Assembly (NCBI RefSeq): GCF_020520425.1
Contig: NC_079487.1
Span: 106,364,141-106,428,140 of the forward strand
Direction: 5' to 3'
DNA: 64,000 bases
Source: Spinacia oleracea
Lineage: Eukaryota; Streptophyta; Magnoliopsida; Caryophyllales; Amaranthaceae
The position numbers were made by a program, and so were the translations under genes. Below are positions 22,781 through 35,160 of this stretch, piece after piece (the stretch's first letter is position 1; every line of letters starts with the position of its first letter). A model generated the notes under the pieces. The model saw only the letters and a list, made by a program, of their open reading frames with translations, was not told where the DNA came from and searched no databases.

Positions 22781-24817
22781 CAAGCGTACCAACATCAACA
22801 ATATAGTGTGCCGAAATAGTTTTCGTTATCTCTCTCTCCTTTTTCCTGTTGTTACCTATTTCTTTCTTTCTTTTATCTTTTATGCCTTTAGGCCATTTCA
22901 AGTTTTCAACTTAGCTTAGCTCATATCTTGTCATTTCACCTACAATACAAAATGAGCTTCTTATGTGGGGTTATAATGTTATATAGTTCAATCCTTTCAT
23001 TTGAATAGTCATAGCTTAGACCATATTCTTCCAAGTATTAAGGATTAATTGAATTTTGAAATTCATATTTGCATTTAAGATTTATGTTTCTTTCCTCCAA
23101 CCATATTAGTTTACTTGAGATGATGAAATGAGTGTAAGTATGATACTTATCCAACAATGACCCACTTCTTGATAAGCCCAAGTCTTAGAATCGCATGCGT
23201 TCATATTATACCTACCACACCGTCCAAAATAGTCATTTTTAAACGTAATAAGCCAAGTAGACTCAAGCTGGTATTACACGCTTCTTAAAAAAACAATAAA
23301 TTAAAATCCCTCTTTTTTATTACGGAGTACCTCACTTCTAAATCCGATTATTTTTCTAAGATAAAAAAATAAAAATAAAAAATAAAAAGGTGGGTTTGGT
23401 ATTGGCCATAATGGTCATATGGGGGCATCAATTATTTATGAGCTGGAGTGTAAAGGGGACCCTTGTGAGTGAGTGAGTGTGTGTGTGTGCAGGAAGCTCT
23501 TACTAAAACTGTTGAGATTCAGGTCTTGTAAAAACACAAGAGGAAAGAGAAAGAGAGAGAAAGAAAGATGTGAATTGAATTGAAGTGGTGAAGTGGTCCA
23601 TGAATAAAGAGGTATAGAAGTGGTAATGTGGTCCAAATATTAGGAAAGCAACCTTAGAGAAGATGGTAAGGGTGGCAAAGGAACAAATATCATAATTCAT
23701 AAGGTGGGCATGCAATTTGCAAATAGGGTTGGGAATGGGATCCATGGATATTAATGTCCACCATTCCCAACTATTTTTAAAGCTTCATTATCAATCACAA
23801 AACCATATCCTAAATATCAAAAGTCTTGTTATTTTTTATCCCTTTTAGTAATGCCAAAACTATCATGTTCTTTCATTTAATTCTACTCCTATTATGCTTT
23901 GGCTTTTTAGTTTTAACATACCCTTACGACCCCACCTCACTTTAGAAGAATACATAAATCTATCTTGTTCACGGGTATACCTCATTGTGTATTTAGAGAT
24001 AGGTGTATCTGAAGGTTCGCTCAAATGAGAAAAACTAATCAAACTACCAAATAAACATCACCGGGTACACGACACCTACCTCTTGGTACACTCGAGAACA
24101 AGGAGGAGGTTAAAGTTCGTACATGTTGATCAATTGAGAGTCAAATTACATCAATTTTAAATCGAATGATCATGCATGAACAAATACAACTAGATACACA
24201 AAAAGAAAACTAATGATGTCTTGATCTAGTGATTAAGATTGATGGGTCTCATTGTTTGTGTACATATAGAAATGATCGCACCTAGTGATTAAGATTTATA
24301 AGTCATAAATTAAAAACCTTCCTCCGGAATAAGTTATTCATTTGTTGTTTAAATTTTTCATTTCATAATTAATTTCAATAGGAGGATCTAAGGGAAAATA
24401 GACAAAATGCAGAAGAAAGAATCCGGAGAAACTACGCGAGAAAAGTCAATTATCATACTCCGTAGCATAAAAATTGGGAGCCCACCTTATGGAAATTCCC
24501 TTCATGATTGATGAAACTCAAATAAATTTGATAATACCACACCCTTCGTCTTTTATGCGTCGACCTATTATAAAGTACAGACTTCTATTATTATTATTTA
24601 CTTATGACTTTCTTTCTCAATTTCCAGGCAATTCTAAGTACAAAATTATGGCACTCATTCATAACTATACCATGAAATTATTACTCCCTTGTTATAACAG
24701 GAGGTTCATAACCGAGCTGAGGTAAGGGGTTTGGGCCGTTGGGCCGTCGGGCGTGGGCTAGTACCCGAGAATACAAGGTATTAGACTATTAGCTGGGCAA
24801 GGAAGTGAGTGATAGAG
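22781..24817. other. intergenic; simple repeats only
   Basis: It holds a GTGAGTGAGTGTGTGTGTG run (about 23466-23490), a purine-rich GAAAGAGAGAGAAAGAAAG stretch (about 23541-23568) and TACGGAGTA copies at 23321 and 24456. No gene or intact mobile element was recognised. Confidence 0.45.
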
Positions 24818-24834
24818 CATGTGGCATCATAGTT

Positions 24835-25312
24835 TTTTTTTTAAGGAAAATTAATTCATTAATAAAGAGTCATACGACATTTACAAGAGAAATATAGATC
24901 TAATAAATACATGAAAAATTGAATCAAAATTAAAGTTTCCTTCATCAAAACTACGGTCGTTGAATAGATCTTGCACTGTAGAACGTCTTCCGTTTATAGC
25001 GCTGGAACATGCAGTCTTTTCAGAGAGGGGGTCTAACGATTTGTTGTAGCCGCGAGGATGATTTCCACTTGATTCATCTGAATGTACTCGAAAAATTGAT
25101 ATCTGTTACGATCTCGCATGCATAAAACTTTACCAACAGATCAATTCTACATAAATCCACTACGAGTGAACGACAAACCAAACAAACTAAAACCAACTCC
25201 ACCATAGGGAGACTAACGAACAAGGACAAATTCCGCTCATATGGTGAAATTTTATTAAGTTTAAGAAACAATAGATGAATTAATTGAAGACGGGTCGGAA
25301 ATAGTCTAATTT
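24835..25312 (-). mobile_element. 5'-truncated non-LTR retroposon (LINE-like) with 17-bp TSD
   Basis: A minus-strand insert of 478 bp ends in an A-tail (T-run at 24835-24842 on the plus strand). It is flanked by a perfect 17-bp duplication CATGTGGCATCATAGTT at 24818-24834 and 25313-25329. A long target duplication plus an A-tail is the signature of target-primed reverse transcription. The interior has an open minus-strand frame with the segment VVDLCRIDLLVKFYACEI, but no reverse transcriptase motif, consistent with 5' truncation. A diverged relative lies at about 42480-42780. Confidence 0.82.
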
Positions 25313-25329
25313 CATGTGGCATCATAGTT

Positions 25330-26025
25330 AGTTTACTGTCAGACAATCTTTTACAATAATTTGCATTTCCATAACAATTAAACCGATAAGTTATTATATA
25401 ACATGGTGTTGTAATTTGTAAGACATGAAACAAAACAACTACAGAGTAGCAAAATATTGTATCCCCTTCAACTTTAAGAAATTTGATAAAGCTATATATT
25501 TCGTTGGGTGAAATATGTTGACATAAAGCTTTTATCAACTCATGTTTTCATTGTTTCTTCTCTCTTGTTTGTTTCTTAATACCGTACAATTTCATGTTAA
25601 CTAAACAATCACAATATTTACATATATAGTTATAACTCAATTGTCGTAGTCTCAAACGAAATAGGATGTTTACATCACTTGTGTTCTTGTCAAAAACCGA
25701 TGAAAGGGTAAGGTGACTTATGTGAGGCGATCGAATTTCCGCTTTTTTTTTTTTTTTCTTTTTAACATCTTTTCTTCTTAATTTGTCTAATCTCCTTCAG
25801 AATTCATAGAGACACTGTTAAGTTGATGGATGAATGAATTATATGGATAAGACGATAGATCACATCATCACATCAAGGTGGGACTATCAAATTGTCACGC
25901 GTGATCTATATTTATTCATTCTCTAAAATAAAATGAATTCAATTTATTCATTCCAACCAAATAAGCAATTTCCTTCTTATGTACGCCACCCTCAAGGGAA
26001 AACAGGTTTTTTTTTTAAAAATATA
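25330..26025. other. intergenic, nothing recognised
   Basis: AT-rich sequence with one T-run (about 25745-25758). No gene or repeat structure was identified. Confidence 0.4.
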
Positions 26026-26637
26026 CTCCCTCCATCCCGGAATACTTGACTTGTTTTCCTTATTGGACCGTCCCTTAATACTTGACCTGTTTCTAAAAAT
26101 GGAAATATTCTAACAATATTATATTATTTCTCACTCCACCCCTATTAACCCACTTACCCCTACTTCATACAAAAAATAATTAAAAATTCAACCCCTACTC
26201 TCCTTCAACCCCACCCCTTTACACATTTCCCACTAACTATATTAAAATAATACCCCACTATCAACTACTCCCTCCGTATTTATTTAAGAGATACACTTGG
26301 CAGGGCACGAGTATTAAGAAAAAAAATTGAATGAAATAAAGTAATAAAACAAGTGGGGTTGAGTAGATATTTTAATAAGAAAAACAAGTGGGGACCATGT
26401 CATTTTAGGGAGTGGGGGTTGGGGGTGGGGTGTAGATATATTATTTAATTAGATGGTGGGGTTGATAAGTTACTAAAAATGGCAAGTGTATCTCTTAAAT
26501 AAATACGGCCGGAAAAGGCAAGTGTATCTCTTAAATAAATACAGAGGGAGTACTACCTATTAAATTAAAAAAGTCAATTCAAGTCTCTTAAACTCTGTAC
26601 CGGTCAAATCGGGTCGAGTATTCCGTGACGGAGGGAG
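26026..26637. mobile_element. Stowaway-like MITE, family C copy 1 (interrupted)
   Basis: It starts CTCCCTCCATCCCGGAATAC, ends GAGTATTCCGTGACGGAGGGAG and is flanked by TA. It is a relative of the 328-bp copies at 26947 and 45062, but is split by another MITE (26268-26550) inserted at an internal TA. Removing that insert leaves about 327 bp, matching its relatives. Confidence 0.85.
26268..26550. mobile_element. MITE family D nested inside family C copy
   Basis: It starts CTCCCTCCGTATTTATTTAA and ends TTAAATAAATACAGAGGGAG, with TA at 26266-26267 and 26551-26552. The right end carries a duplicated 26-bp terminal segment, GGCAAGTGTATCTC... (26481-26506 and 26517-26542), as if the terminus had been copied twice. 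Confidence 0.85.
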
Positions 26638-26946
26638 TAAAAGATTGCTTTTTTTGTCTATTTATTATTTGCTCTTAAAATTAGTCCCAAAAATGCCAAA
26701 AGTTGGCTATCTTGGGTTCAAAATTATGGAATGAAACCAAGCCTCAAATTTCAAGTCAGAATTGACAGCCAATAATTGATGATGGTATATAGTGTTTTTG
26801 TAATCCAACAATGTATTTTTCTCACAATTCATGTGATTGTTCATACCTAACTATATATAGTACTCTCTAATCACTCCTCCTATTCATTTAATGATCAATC
26901 ATTCTCCAATAGTAATAACTATTCGTTTTTTCTTTTTTACAATGTA

Positions 26947-27274
26947 CTCCCTCCGTCCCGAAATACTTGACCTGTTTTCTTTATCGGGCCGTCCCATAAT
27001 ACTTGACCTGTTTCTAAAAATGGAAATATTCTAACAATATTATATTATTTCTCACTCCACCCCTATTAACCCACCTACCCCCTACTCCATACAAAAAATA
27101 ATTAAAAATTACACCCCTACTCTCCCCCAACCCCACCTCTTAACCCACCTCCCACTAACTACATTAAAATAATACCCCACTATCAACTACTACCTATTAA
27201 ATTAAATAAGTCAATTCAAATCCCTTAAACTTTGTGCCGGTCAAACCGGATCGAGTATTCCGGGGCGGAGGGAG
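26947..27274. mobile_element. Stowaway-like MITE, family C copy 2 (328 bp)
   Basis: Termini are CTCCCTCCGTCCCGAAATAC and GTATTCCGGGGCGGAGGGAG, with flanking TA at 27275-27276. It is collinear with the interrupted copy just upstream. Confidence 0.88.
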
Positions 27275-27306
27275 TACAATTGAGAGATGTACGGAGTAAC
27301 CAAATA

Positions 27307-27582
27307 TGTTCTCTTCACTTGAAAATATGGTCTTATGGTCTGGTCTAATGTACTGACCATGTTCATACATTTAATATATAAGCCCTAAGAAAAAATATTT
27401 TGTTAAATGGGATTTTGTTACATTCGAAGTAATATGTATTCTCCAAGTGTATAAATTTATGATTTTGTCAATGAGAAACTAACAATATATGACATTAAGA
27501 AAAGTTGGTATGAACTTTTCTGGTCAGTTTCTAATAAAAATAAACATGCTAATATAAGTAAATAAAATAGGTGAAGAGAACA
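27307..27582. mobile_element. MITE with TGTTCTCTTCAC termini
   Basis: TGTTCTCTTCAC (27307-27318) and its exact complement GTGAAGAGAACA (27571-27582) bracket 276 bp of non-coding AT-rich DNA. The terminus is shared with the element at 49324-49573. The target duplication is unclear. Confidence 0.55.
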
Positions 27583-29568
27583 ATTCATATGTAGTTCTCT
27601 TTTGATTGAAACGTACAACTATAATGTTGACTTTTTTTCCCTTTTCCTAACAAGGGCATGCTCCAGCAGATTCATTAAATGGGTTTTCATATTTTTCCTC
27701 CTTTTAGAACAATATTTACAATTGTAAATTGAAAGATAAAATCCTTAAACCCTTTATATATGTACGTTAGTCGAGGCCACTCTCCTACTCCCAATTTATG
27801 CCTCACTTATTTGTCTAGATTCATATATATGAAATCAATTCATAATTTGAAATTTGGACAATTGATATGTGTAAAAATTGAAAGATATTCGCAATAAAGT
27901 TCCAAGGAACCGTTCCCACAAAAATATTCCCTAATCTATCGTCAAAATTACTTCGTATCATTCACTCTTTATACATTATAAATATCTCATGGTGTGTACA
28001 TAATTAATTATTCCAGCATAAGTGGAAATGAATAAATCACACTTGTGACTTATGTATGTCCCTTTCGAAAGAACAAAACAATTGGAGGTAATTAAATATG
28101 CAAGAATTGAAGTTATAAAGGGCATCTAAAGTACGGAGTAAGTGGTAAAGAATAACATGAAAAAAAACAACTAAAAAACAGCAGCAGAAGAAGTGGAGGA
28201 TGAATTTTGTTACTTTCAAGTTTGTGATCTTTAGCCTTTAGGAATTCGGACATGTCATAATAATTGAAAGGGTTTTTTTTTTAATCTATCTATCACTATG
28301 GTTGATATATACTTCTACTTTGATAGTGATGGCCCCCTTTTCAAGATTGATTCTATTTCAAGAAAATGGTCGAATGTTTGTTCGGGATTGATGTGTACAA
28401 TTATTTAAGGATCTGGATTCCTTATTCTCGTCATCCCCCATATATCACCCTCATCTTGTCAACCATTCTTTTACCCGAGCTCGCCGGAAAATGCTATCGG
28501 GATGCCTATCTTGAGATATGATATGACCTACAAAACGAATGTAGTAAGCTATCTTAGATAGTGTTTTCAAGAAACTCTCTCTGTCACTCAAATTAGTTGA
28601 CTTATATGATTAGAAAGGTAGCGGGTTGATTGTTTAACGTGGTTGTTCAGTATTCATATGTATGTGTAATGACATTATAGGTAAATATTTGCAACTTTGA
28701 ATGTGAGTTTTAGGACGCCTGATTCCTGATACGGCTCTGAAATTCTCAACAAAGCCCATATGGATGTTGTCGTTGGGTATTTCAGTAATTAAAGGATATT
28801 TTATATGAATTATTTGGACGATGAACTTGTAGGTGGCCCGAACACTTATATATTTGGTGTCTAATGTTCTGCATGACATTTCAGGTAAAGTTGTTTACTG
28901 CATTGGTGTTATTTGAGTAATATTAAGAGATACGAGTAATAATGCGCGCAATGAAACATTTAAACTAACTAATTAAGACGAGACTTAACATAGCTAGCGC
29001 AAAAAATAATTCCAACCACTTATGCATGCACCAAGGATTAGACACTACTATAGCTTAATTTAGTTGGTAATTTGGTCCATTAAATAGCGTTGAAAAAAGC
29101 ATGATTAAACAAGCGAGAATGCCAAAGTAAAGATGATTTGAAGTTTTGAAAATTCGTGGTCGGTGGTTGACTAACAGTAGCCTAAGCAGTGAGTTTACTT
29201 GTAACAAGTTATCGACAAATCAAATACGGAGTATTAAAGTTCAACATTATTACACTAATCATGCAATCAAATTCTAATAATTAGCTACTCATGAATAGTA
29301 TTCTCTTTGTCTTTTAGTAAGAATTTTAAGGATGTTATATAGTACGGACTACGGAGTAATAAAAAAATTCAAAATTTAAGTCTCAACTTTAAACAATTAC
29401 GGAGGACTGGAGGAGTTATCGTATGTCGGTATGTTCAATAGAGTATTCGATCAATAGGTTAACTAATTAAAATAGGTTGGGCATAAAACTAAATTAGAAA
29501 AATATTGTATAATTATTGTTCCTTTGTATTAGAATTCAATGTAATTAGGACTTTAGAGTCTAATGTCA
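27583..29568. other. intergenic, no gene recognised
   Basis: AT-rich DNA. It contains TACGGAGTA copies at 28132, 29225 and 29350 and the variant TACTTCGTA at 27949. No coding frame has family features. Confidence 0.4.
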
Positions 29569-29655
29569 TACTATCTCGGTTTCAAAATGATCTTTACACT
29601 TTTTATTTAGTATGTTCATAATATTTTTTATATTGTGCTTTATTCTATTACTATC

Positions 29656-29855
29656 TATAGGAGAGCTTATATATTTATATTATTAATATTATTTTATTGC
29701 TAGTTAGTTACAAGTTTGTTAGAGGTTGGTTAGAGTTAGTTTTACATTGTATATAAAAGCACATTGAGCTTTTCTTTTCCTTCAAGAAATCAGATTATAA
29801 CATTCTGTTTTCCCTCATTTTCTCTCTCAATATACTGGATTTCTTCTTTTCTTCA
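29656..29855 (+). repeat. 5' LTR of Copia element
   Basis: This 200-bp repeat carries a TATATAAAAG promoter motif and ends TTCTTTTCTTCA, directly before the primer-binding site. Confidence 0.92.
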
Positions 29856-30059
29856 TGGTATCAGAGCTAAATCTCCTCTGAGATTTAGGTTTCGATTTTT
29901 TGATTTCTTCGATTTTGATTGATCGCAAGTATTTTCTGCAAATTGCGAGGTGTTCTGAAAGATTGCTGCGAAATTTCTGGCGATTAATCTCGTGAAATTT
30001 CTTGCGCAAGCTTTGAATCTTCAACAAATCAGTGGTGTTTTTGTTGATTCCTGATCGAA

Positions 30060-33000
30060 ATGAATACTGAAGATTCTGAAAACTCAGCTTCTCAGTCAAA
30101 CAATGGAGGTAATTTTGATCCATATTTTGTTGCTAGCTCGGATAATCCTACTTCCTCTTTAGTTGCTGTAGTGTTCAATGGACTGAATTTTATTCGTTGG
30201 AGTAGAAATGTTTGAAGAGCATTAGTGGCTAAAAACAAAGAAGGTTTCATCAATGGTGACATATTGAAACCAGCTGTTAATCATAAAGATTATCCTAAGT
30301 GGAAACGAGCTGATTTTATGGTAGTAAGCTGGATATTGAGTTCAATGAATAGTGAACTTGCTGATGATTTTGGATACATAGATAATGATGTGGAGTTATG
30401 GAAGGAATTGACTGAGAGGTTTGGACAATCTAATGGTCCCTTGATTTATCAGTTAAAGAAAGAGATAGATAATCTCAATCAAGAAAACCTTACCATAGTT
30501 ACATATTATGGCAAATTGAAGAAACTTTGGGATGAAATGCAGAACCTAAGAGCTTTTCCTACTTGTACTTGTGGAGCTCTTAATTCCTGCAGCTGTATGT
30601 TCTTGAAAAAGGTTGCTGAATTTGAGGAAGAAGATAAAATGATGAAGTTCTTGCTTGGTTTAAATGGAGGTTATGAAGGTACTGTGACTAATGTACTGTC
30701 TATGGATCCTCTTCCAACTATTAATCGAGTTTTTGCCATCACTCAGCAAATAGAAAAGCAGAAAGAAATGCACAGTTTGACAACTGAAACTGCTGTTTTG
30801 AGTAGTAGTGCTATGGCTGCACAAACTAACAAGGGTGGACAGTTTCAGAAGTTTGGTGTTACTTCTGGAAAGAAGGATTGGAAAGATTTGAAGAAAGAAA
30901 AGATGCACAGAGTCTGTACTCACTGCAAAGGAAAGGGACACACAGCAGATCAGTGTTTCAAATTGATTGGTTATCCAGACTGGTATAATTCCATTAAAGC
31001 TTCCAAAAATTCTCAGTCGCATGGAGACAGATTTGCTGCAAATGTTCAGACTAATGCAACTGGAGATACTCCTTTGGATGATACAATTGGGGGCACTGGA
31101 GGTGTAAGTAGTGAGATGTTAAATGCAATCTGCCAGGAAGTGATGAAAGCAATGAAGGGCAAGCATATGCAGAATGCTGATGCTGCTGGAGCTAATTGTT
31201 CCTATGCCAATTATGCAGGTATAATCTCTCACTCTTTCAATTGCACTGTGAATAACTTGCACAATGAGTGTCTTTGGATTATTGATTCTGGTGCATGTGA
31301 TCATATGCCATATGATGAAAGAATCTTGATAAACAAAAAAGTCATTAGTGTGCCTGTTAAGGTTGGGTTGCCAGATGGAACTCAATTGAGTGTTGATATC
31401 ATGGGTGATGCATACTTGACTGACAAGTTGTTGCTGAAAAATGTTTTATTGGTAAAGGGTTTCAGACACAATTTATTGTCAATAGGAAGATTGATTGAAC
31501 AAACTGGTATGAATGTTACATTTAATGGAAATGGATATTGTTTCCAGGACCCCTCTAATGCCATGGTGCTTGGTGCTAGAAAAAGGATACAAGGACTTTA
31601 TTACTTCCAGTCAAAGGTTAAGAATAAATCTGATTCTGTTTGTCAAAATTCAGATTGCAATGTAGTTGCTAATGCAGTTGAAGGAACTGTAATTGATGTA
31701 AATATGACTAGTTTGCCAAATAAGACTGCTACTAGTATTTCTGAATCTAGAATGGAACACAAAGACAGTCTTGATCTATTGCATGCTAGGCTAGGTCATG
31801 CATCCTTGTCAAAATTGAAACATATTAATGCTGAATGTTGCAGAAATATTACAGAATACAATTGTGCTATCTGTTGTCATTCAAAGCAACACATATTTTC
31901 TTTTTCTGAAAGTGACAGCAGAGCATCTGATTGTTTTGACTTGGTACACTTAGATTTGTGGGGACCCTACAGAGTTAAAAATTTAGATGGGGCATCCTAT
32001 TTTTTAACTGTGCTAGATGATCATAGCAGAGTTACATGGACCTATTTGTTAAATAACAAATTGCAAGTAGCAAAGATCATTTCTGAGTTTATATCTATGG
32101 TTGAAACTCAATTTAAAAAGAGAATTAAAAGGATCAGATCAGACAATGGTACTGAAATTGTCAATCAGTCTTGTTTAGCAACGTTTGCTAGCAAAGGTAT
32201 TATACATGAGAGGAGTGTACCATATGTTCCTCAACAAAATGGAAGAGTTGAGAGAAAACACAGGAGTCTTCTTGAGATTGCTAGGTCATTAAGATTCCAT
32301 GATGGTCTTCCAAAGAAGTTTTGGGGAGAGTGTGTGCTCACAGCCACATACTTGCTAAACAAGATACCATCAAAGGTGTTAAATTGGAAAACACCCTTTG
32401 AGGTTATGTTCAAAACTCCTGCAGTTTATGATAAACTCAGAGTTTTTGGTTCCCTTTGCTTTGCTCATAATAAAGATGTTAAGAAAGACAAATTTGATTC
32501 CAGAACAAGGAGGTGTATATTCCTTGGTTATCCTGCTGGTTTTAAAGATTTCAAGTTATATGATTTGGATAATCATATTGTGTTTGTTTCCAGAGATGTT
32601 ATTTTTTTTGAGAATGTGTTTCCTTACAAGGCTGAACAATCTACTTCTACTTCAGCTTCTTGTCCTGTTTCTATAGTGCAATTTGGCACTAATGCTCAAA
32701 CTCATATAGACAAATCTGTTACACCAGCTTATTCTCCAAATCACACTTTCTCACTTGATTCTTCTTCTTCTTCTGACTCAGATTCAAACACAAATCATAA
32801 TTTGACTTCAGAAACTTTCTTATCTTCTCCTCATATTTCCTCTCATATTTCTTCTTCTCCTGATTCTTCAAGTTCTTCTCTCCCTATATCTCCCAATCTC
32901 TCTATTCAATCTGATCACAATGATTCTTTATCTATTTCTTCTTCTCATGTTTCACCCACAACTCTTATTCCTGAGATTGTTGTTAAACATCCACCTAGAC

Positions 33001-34757
33001 AAATTAAGTCTTCTACTGTTTTAAAGGATTTTGTTGGTGGATATATTCCTCATAGGGATACTGTTGCATCTTCTAGCAGTGAATCTCTATATTTTTCTGT
33101 GAACTCTTGTTCTCCTGACATTGGGAGTGATGATTCTTGGCTTTTAGCTATGGCACTTGACAGTTTTGATATTTGGGAATCTTTGGCATTTTCTGTGTTG
33201 CCTTCTGTCAATGATCCCAAATTCTACAGTCAAGCAAAGGATAATGATAATTGGGTACAAGCAATGAACAAAGAATTAGGTGCTCTTGAGAGCAATTACA
33301 CATGAGAACTTACTCAATTACCCCAAGGGAAGAAAGCTATAGGTTCAAAATGGGTTTACAGAACCAAACTTAATCCTGATTACACCATTGATAGATACAA
33401 AGCAAGGTTGGTTGCTATTGGCTATCAGCAGGTTGAAGGGAGAGATTTCACCCAAACTTTTTCACCTGTAGCTAAATTAGCCACTGTGAGGATAGTTATT
33501 GCACTTGCTGTTGTCAAAGGTTGGGATTTATTTCAATTGGATGTGAACAATGCATTCTTGCATGGGTTCATTGATGAAGAAGTTTACATGAAGCCTCCTC
33601 CTGGTTACACCAAAGCTCAATCAGGTGAAGTTTGCAAACTGAAAAGATCCATTTATGGTCTGAAACAGGCTTCTAGACAGTGGAACAAAGAATTGAGCAA
33701 ATTTTTGAAGACTTTGCAGTTTGAACAGTCCAAACAGGACTACTCTTTGTTCACTAGAACACTAGATGGGGAGTTTCTGGTGATTCTTGTCTATGTGGAT
33801 GACATTCTAATTACTGGTACTTCTGTTTCTCAAATAGAGCATGTTAAGTGTTTACTTGATCAGGCTTTTACAATTAAAGACCTTGGGTTTTTGCCTTACT
33901 TTCTTGGCATAGAGGTTCACAGAAATTCCAAAGGTATCTTTCTATCCCAGAGAAAATATATCAATGATATTCTCAAAGATTCTGATATGGAAGACTGTAA
34001 TGCTGCTTCTGCTCCTTTACCTTGTGGTTTGAAACTTTCTGTTAATGAGGGAGAGTTACTAGATGATCCCAATGTTTATAGAAGATTAGTTGGCAGGCTT
34101 TTGTACTTGGGAATCACAAGGCCAGATGTTTCTTATAGTGTGCAGCATCTCAGTCAGTTTGTTACTGCACCAAGGGTTCCACATTTGAGAGCTGCTCTTC
34201 ATGTTCTCAAATATCTCAAAGGAACTATGGATAATGGACTTTGGTACTCAGCTGATTCTAGTCTACATCTATCTGCATACAGTGATGCTGATTGGAGTTC
34301 TTGTCAGTTTAGTAGCAGATCACTTAGTGCTTATGCAGTTTTTCTTGGCAACAATTTAATCTCTTGGAAAACCAAGAAGCAGCGCACTGTAAGCAAGTCT
34401 TCTGCTGAAGCTGAATACAGAAGTATGTCAGCTACTGCTAGTGAACTTGTATGGATTCAGGGTCTGCTTGAGGATCTTCATGTGATCATTCCCTTGCCTG
34501 TTATTATGCATTGTGACAATACTTCAGCAGAACATCTGGCTCAGAATCCTATGTTCCATGACAAAACTAAACATCTGAAAAGAGAAATGCATTATGTTCG
34601 TGAGCAAGTTGACAGTGGATTCATCAAGACTGCTCATGTCTCTAGCATCAACCAACTTGCTGATATTCTAACCAAACCTCTTGCTTCTTCTCAGCATCGT
34701 GTTCTATCTTCCAAGCTTGGTCTTATATCCAAAGTCCAGCTTGAAGGGGGAGTATAG
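30060..34757 (+). pseudogene. Copia gag-pol polyprotein with two premature TGA codons
   Basis: One continuous frame starts at ATG 30060. It is interrupted by TGA at 30213-30215 (codon 52, in the gag N-terminus) and TGA at 33303-33305 (between integrase and reverse transcriptase); the same frame resumes after each. Domain order: gag core; zinc knuckle CTHCKGKGHTADQC near 30.92 kb; aspartic protease with IDSGA (D at 31284); GAG-pre-integrase LLHARLGHAS; integrase core with HLDLWGPY, SDNGTE and PQQNGRVERKH near 32.2 kb; reverse transcriptase with QLDVNNAFLHG and YVDD (33792-33803); RNase H with SKSSAEAEYRSM. The order protease-integrase-RT-RNase H is diagnostic of Copia. Apart from the two stops the enzymatic motifs look intact. 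Confidence 0.93.
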
Positions 34758-34952
34758 GAGAGCTTATATATTTATATTATTAATATTATTTTATTGCTAG
34801 TTAGTTACAAGTTTGTTAGAGGTTGGTTAGAGTTAGTTTTACATTGTATATAAAAGCACATTGAGCTTTTCTTTTCCTTCAAGAAATCAGATTATAACAT
34901 TCTGTTTTCCCTCATTTTCTCTCTCAATATAGTGGATTTCTTCTTTTCTTCA
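34753..34952 (+). repeat. 3' LTR of Copia element
   Basis: It matches the 5' LTR at 199 of 200 positions. The CTATC target duplication follows. Confidence 0.92.
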
Positions 34953-35160
34953 CTATCTAATCCACTTATCTCACAACATTTACAACTTTTCACTCACTTT
35001 CTCTTATTTTATTCTTTTTTTTTCTTACACACATTCACCTTTTTAGTTTTTACACATTTATATTTTATTATATTTATTCACATTTTTACACACTTTCTAT
35101 TTTGTCTTAATATTTTGTGCAAATAGTAACCGCAAAGATTATATTGAAAATGAGGAAGTA

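Larger units (their letters stand above)
29656..34952 (+). mobile_element. full-length Ty1/Copia retrotransposon
   Basis: A 5297-bp element with 200-bp LTRs (29656-29855 and 34753-34952) and a perfect 5-bp duplication CTATC (29651-29655, 34953-34957). The primer-binding site TGGTATCAGAGC (29856-29867) matches initiator tRNA-Met, and the polypurine tract AAGGGGGAG directly precedes the 3' LTR. The LTRs differ at one visible position (C at 29835, G at 34932), so the insertion is very young. The LTRs begin TA rather than TG. The element encodes one gag-pol frame with two in-frame TGA codons, so it is probably not autonomous in its present form. Confidence 0.95.
29571..35158. mobile_element. Stowaway-like MITE, family B copy 1, split by a Copia element
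   Basis: The left piece (29571-29655) starts CTATCTCGGTTTCAAAATGA. The right piece (34953-35158) ends GATTATATTGAAAATGAGGAAG, with TA on both outer sides. Joined, the pieces are collinear with the intact copy at 36107-36430. The Copia element duplicated CTATC within it. Confidence 0.8.

Noticed and set aside
24210..24310. Repeated CTAGTGATTAAGATT segments resembling a tRNA-derived SINE
   Set aside because: Only the A-box-like part is present; no B box, A-tail or target duplication.
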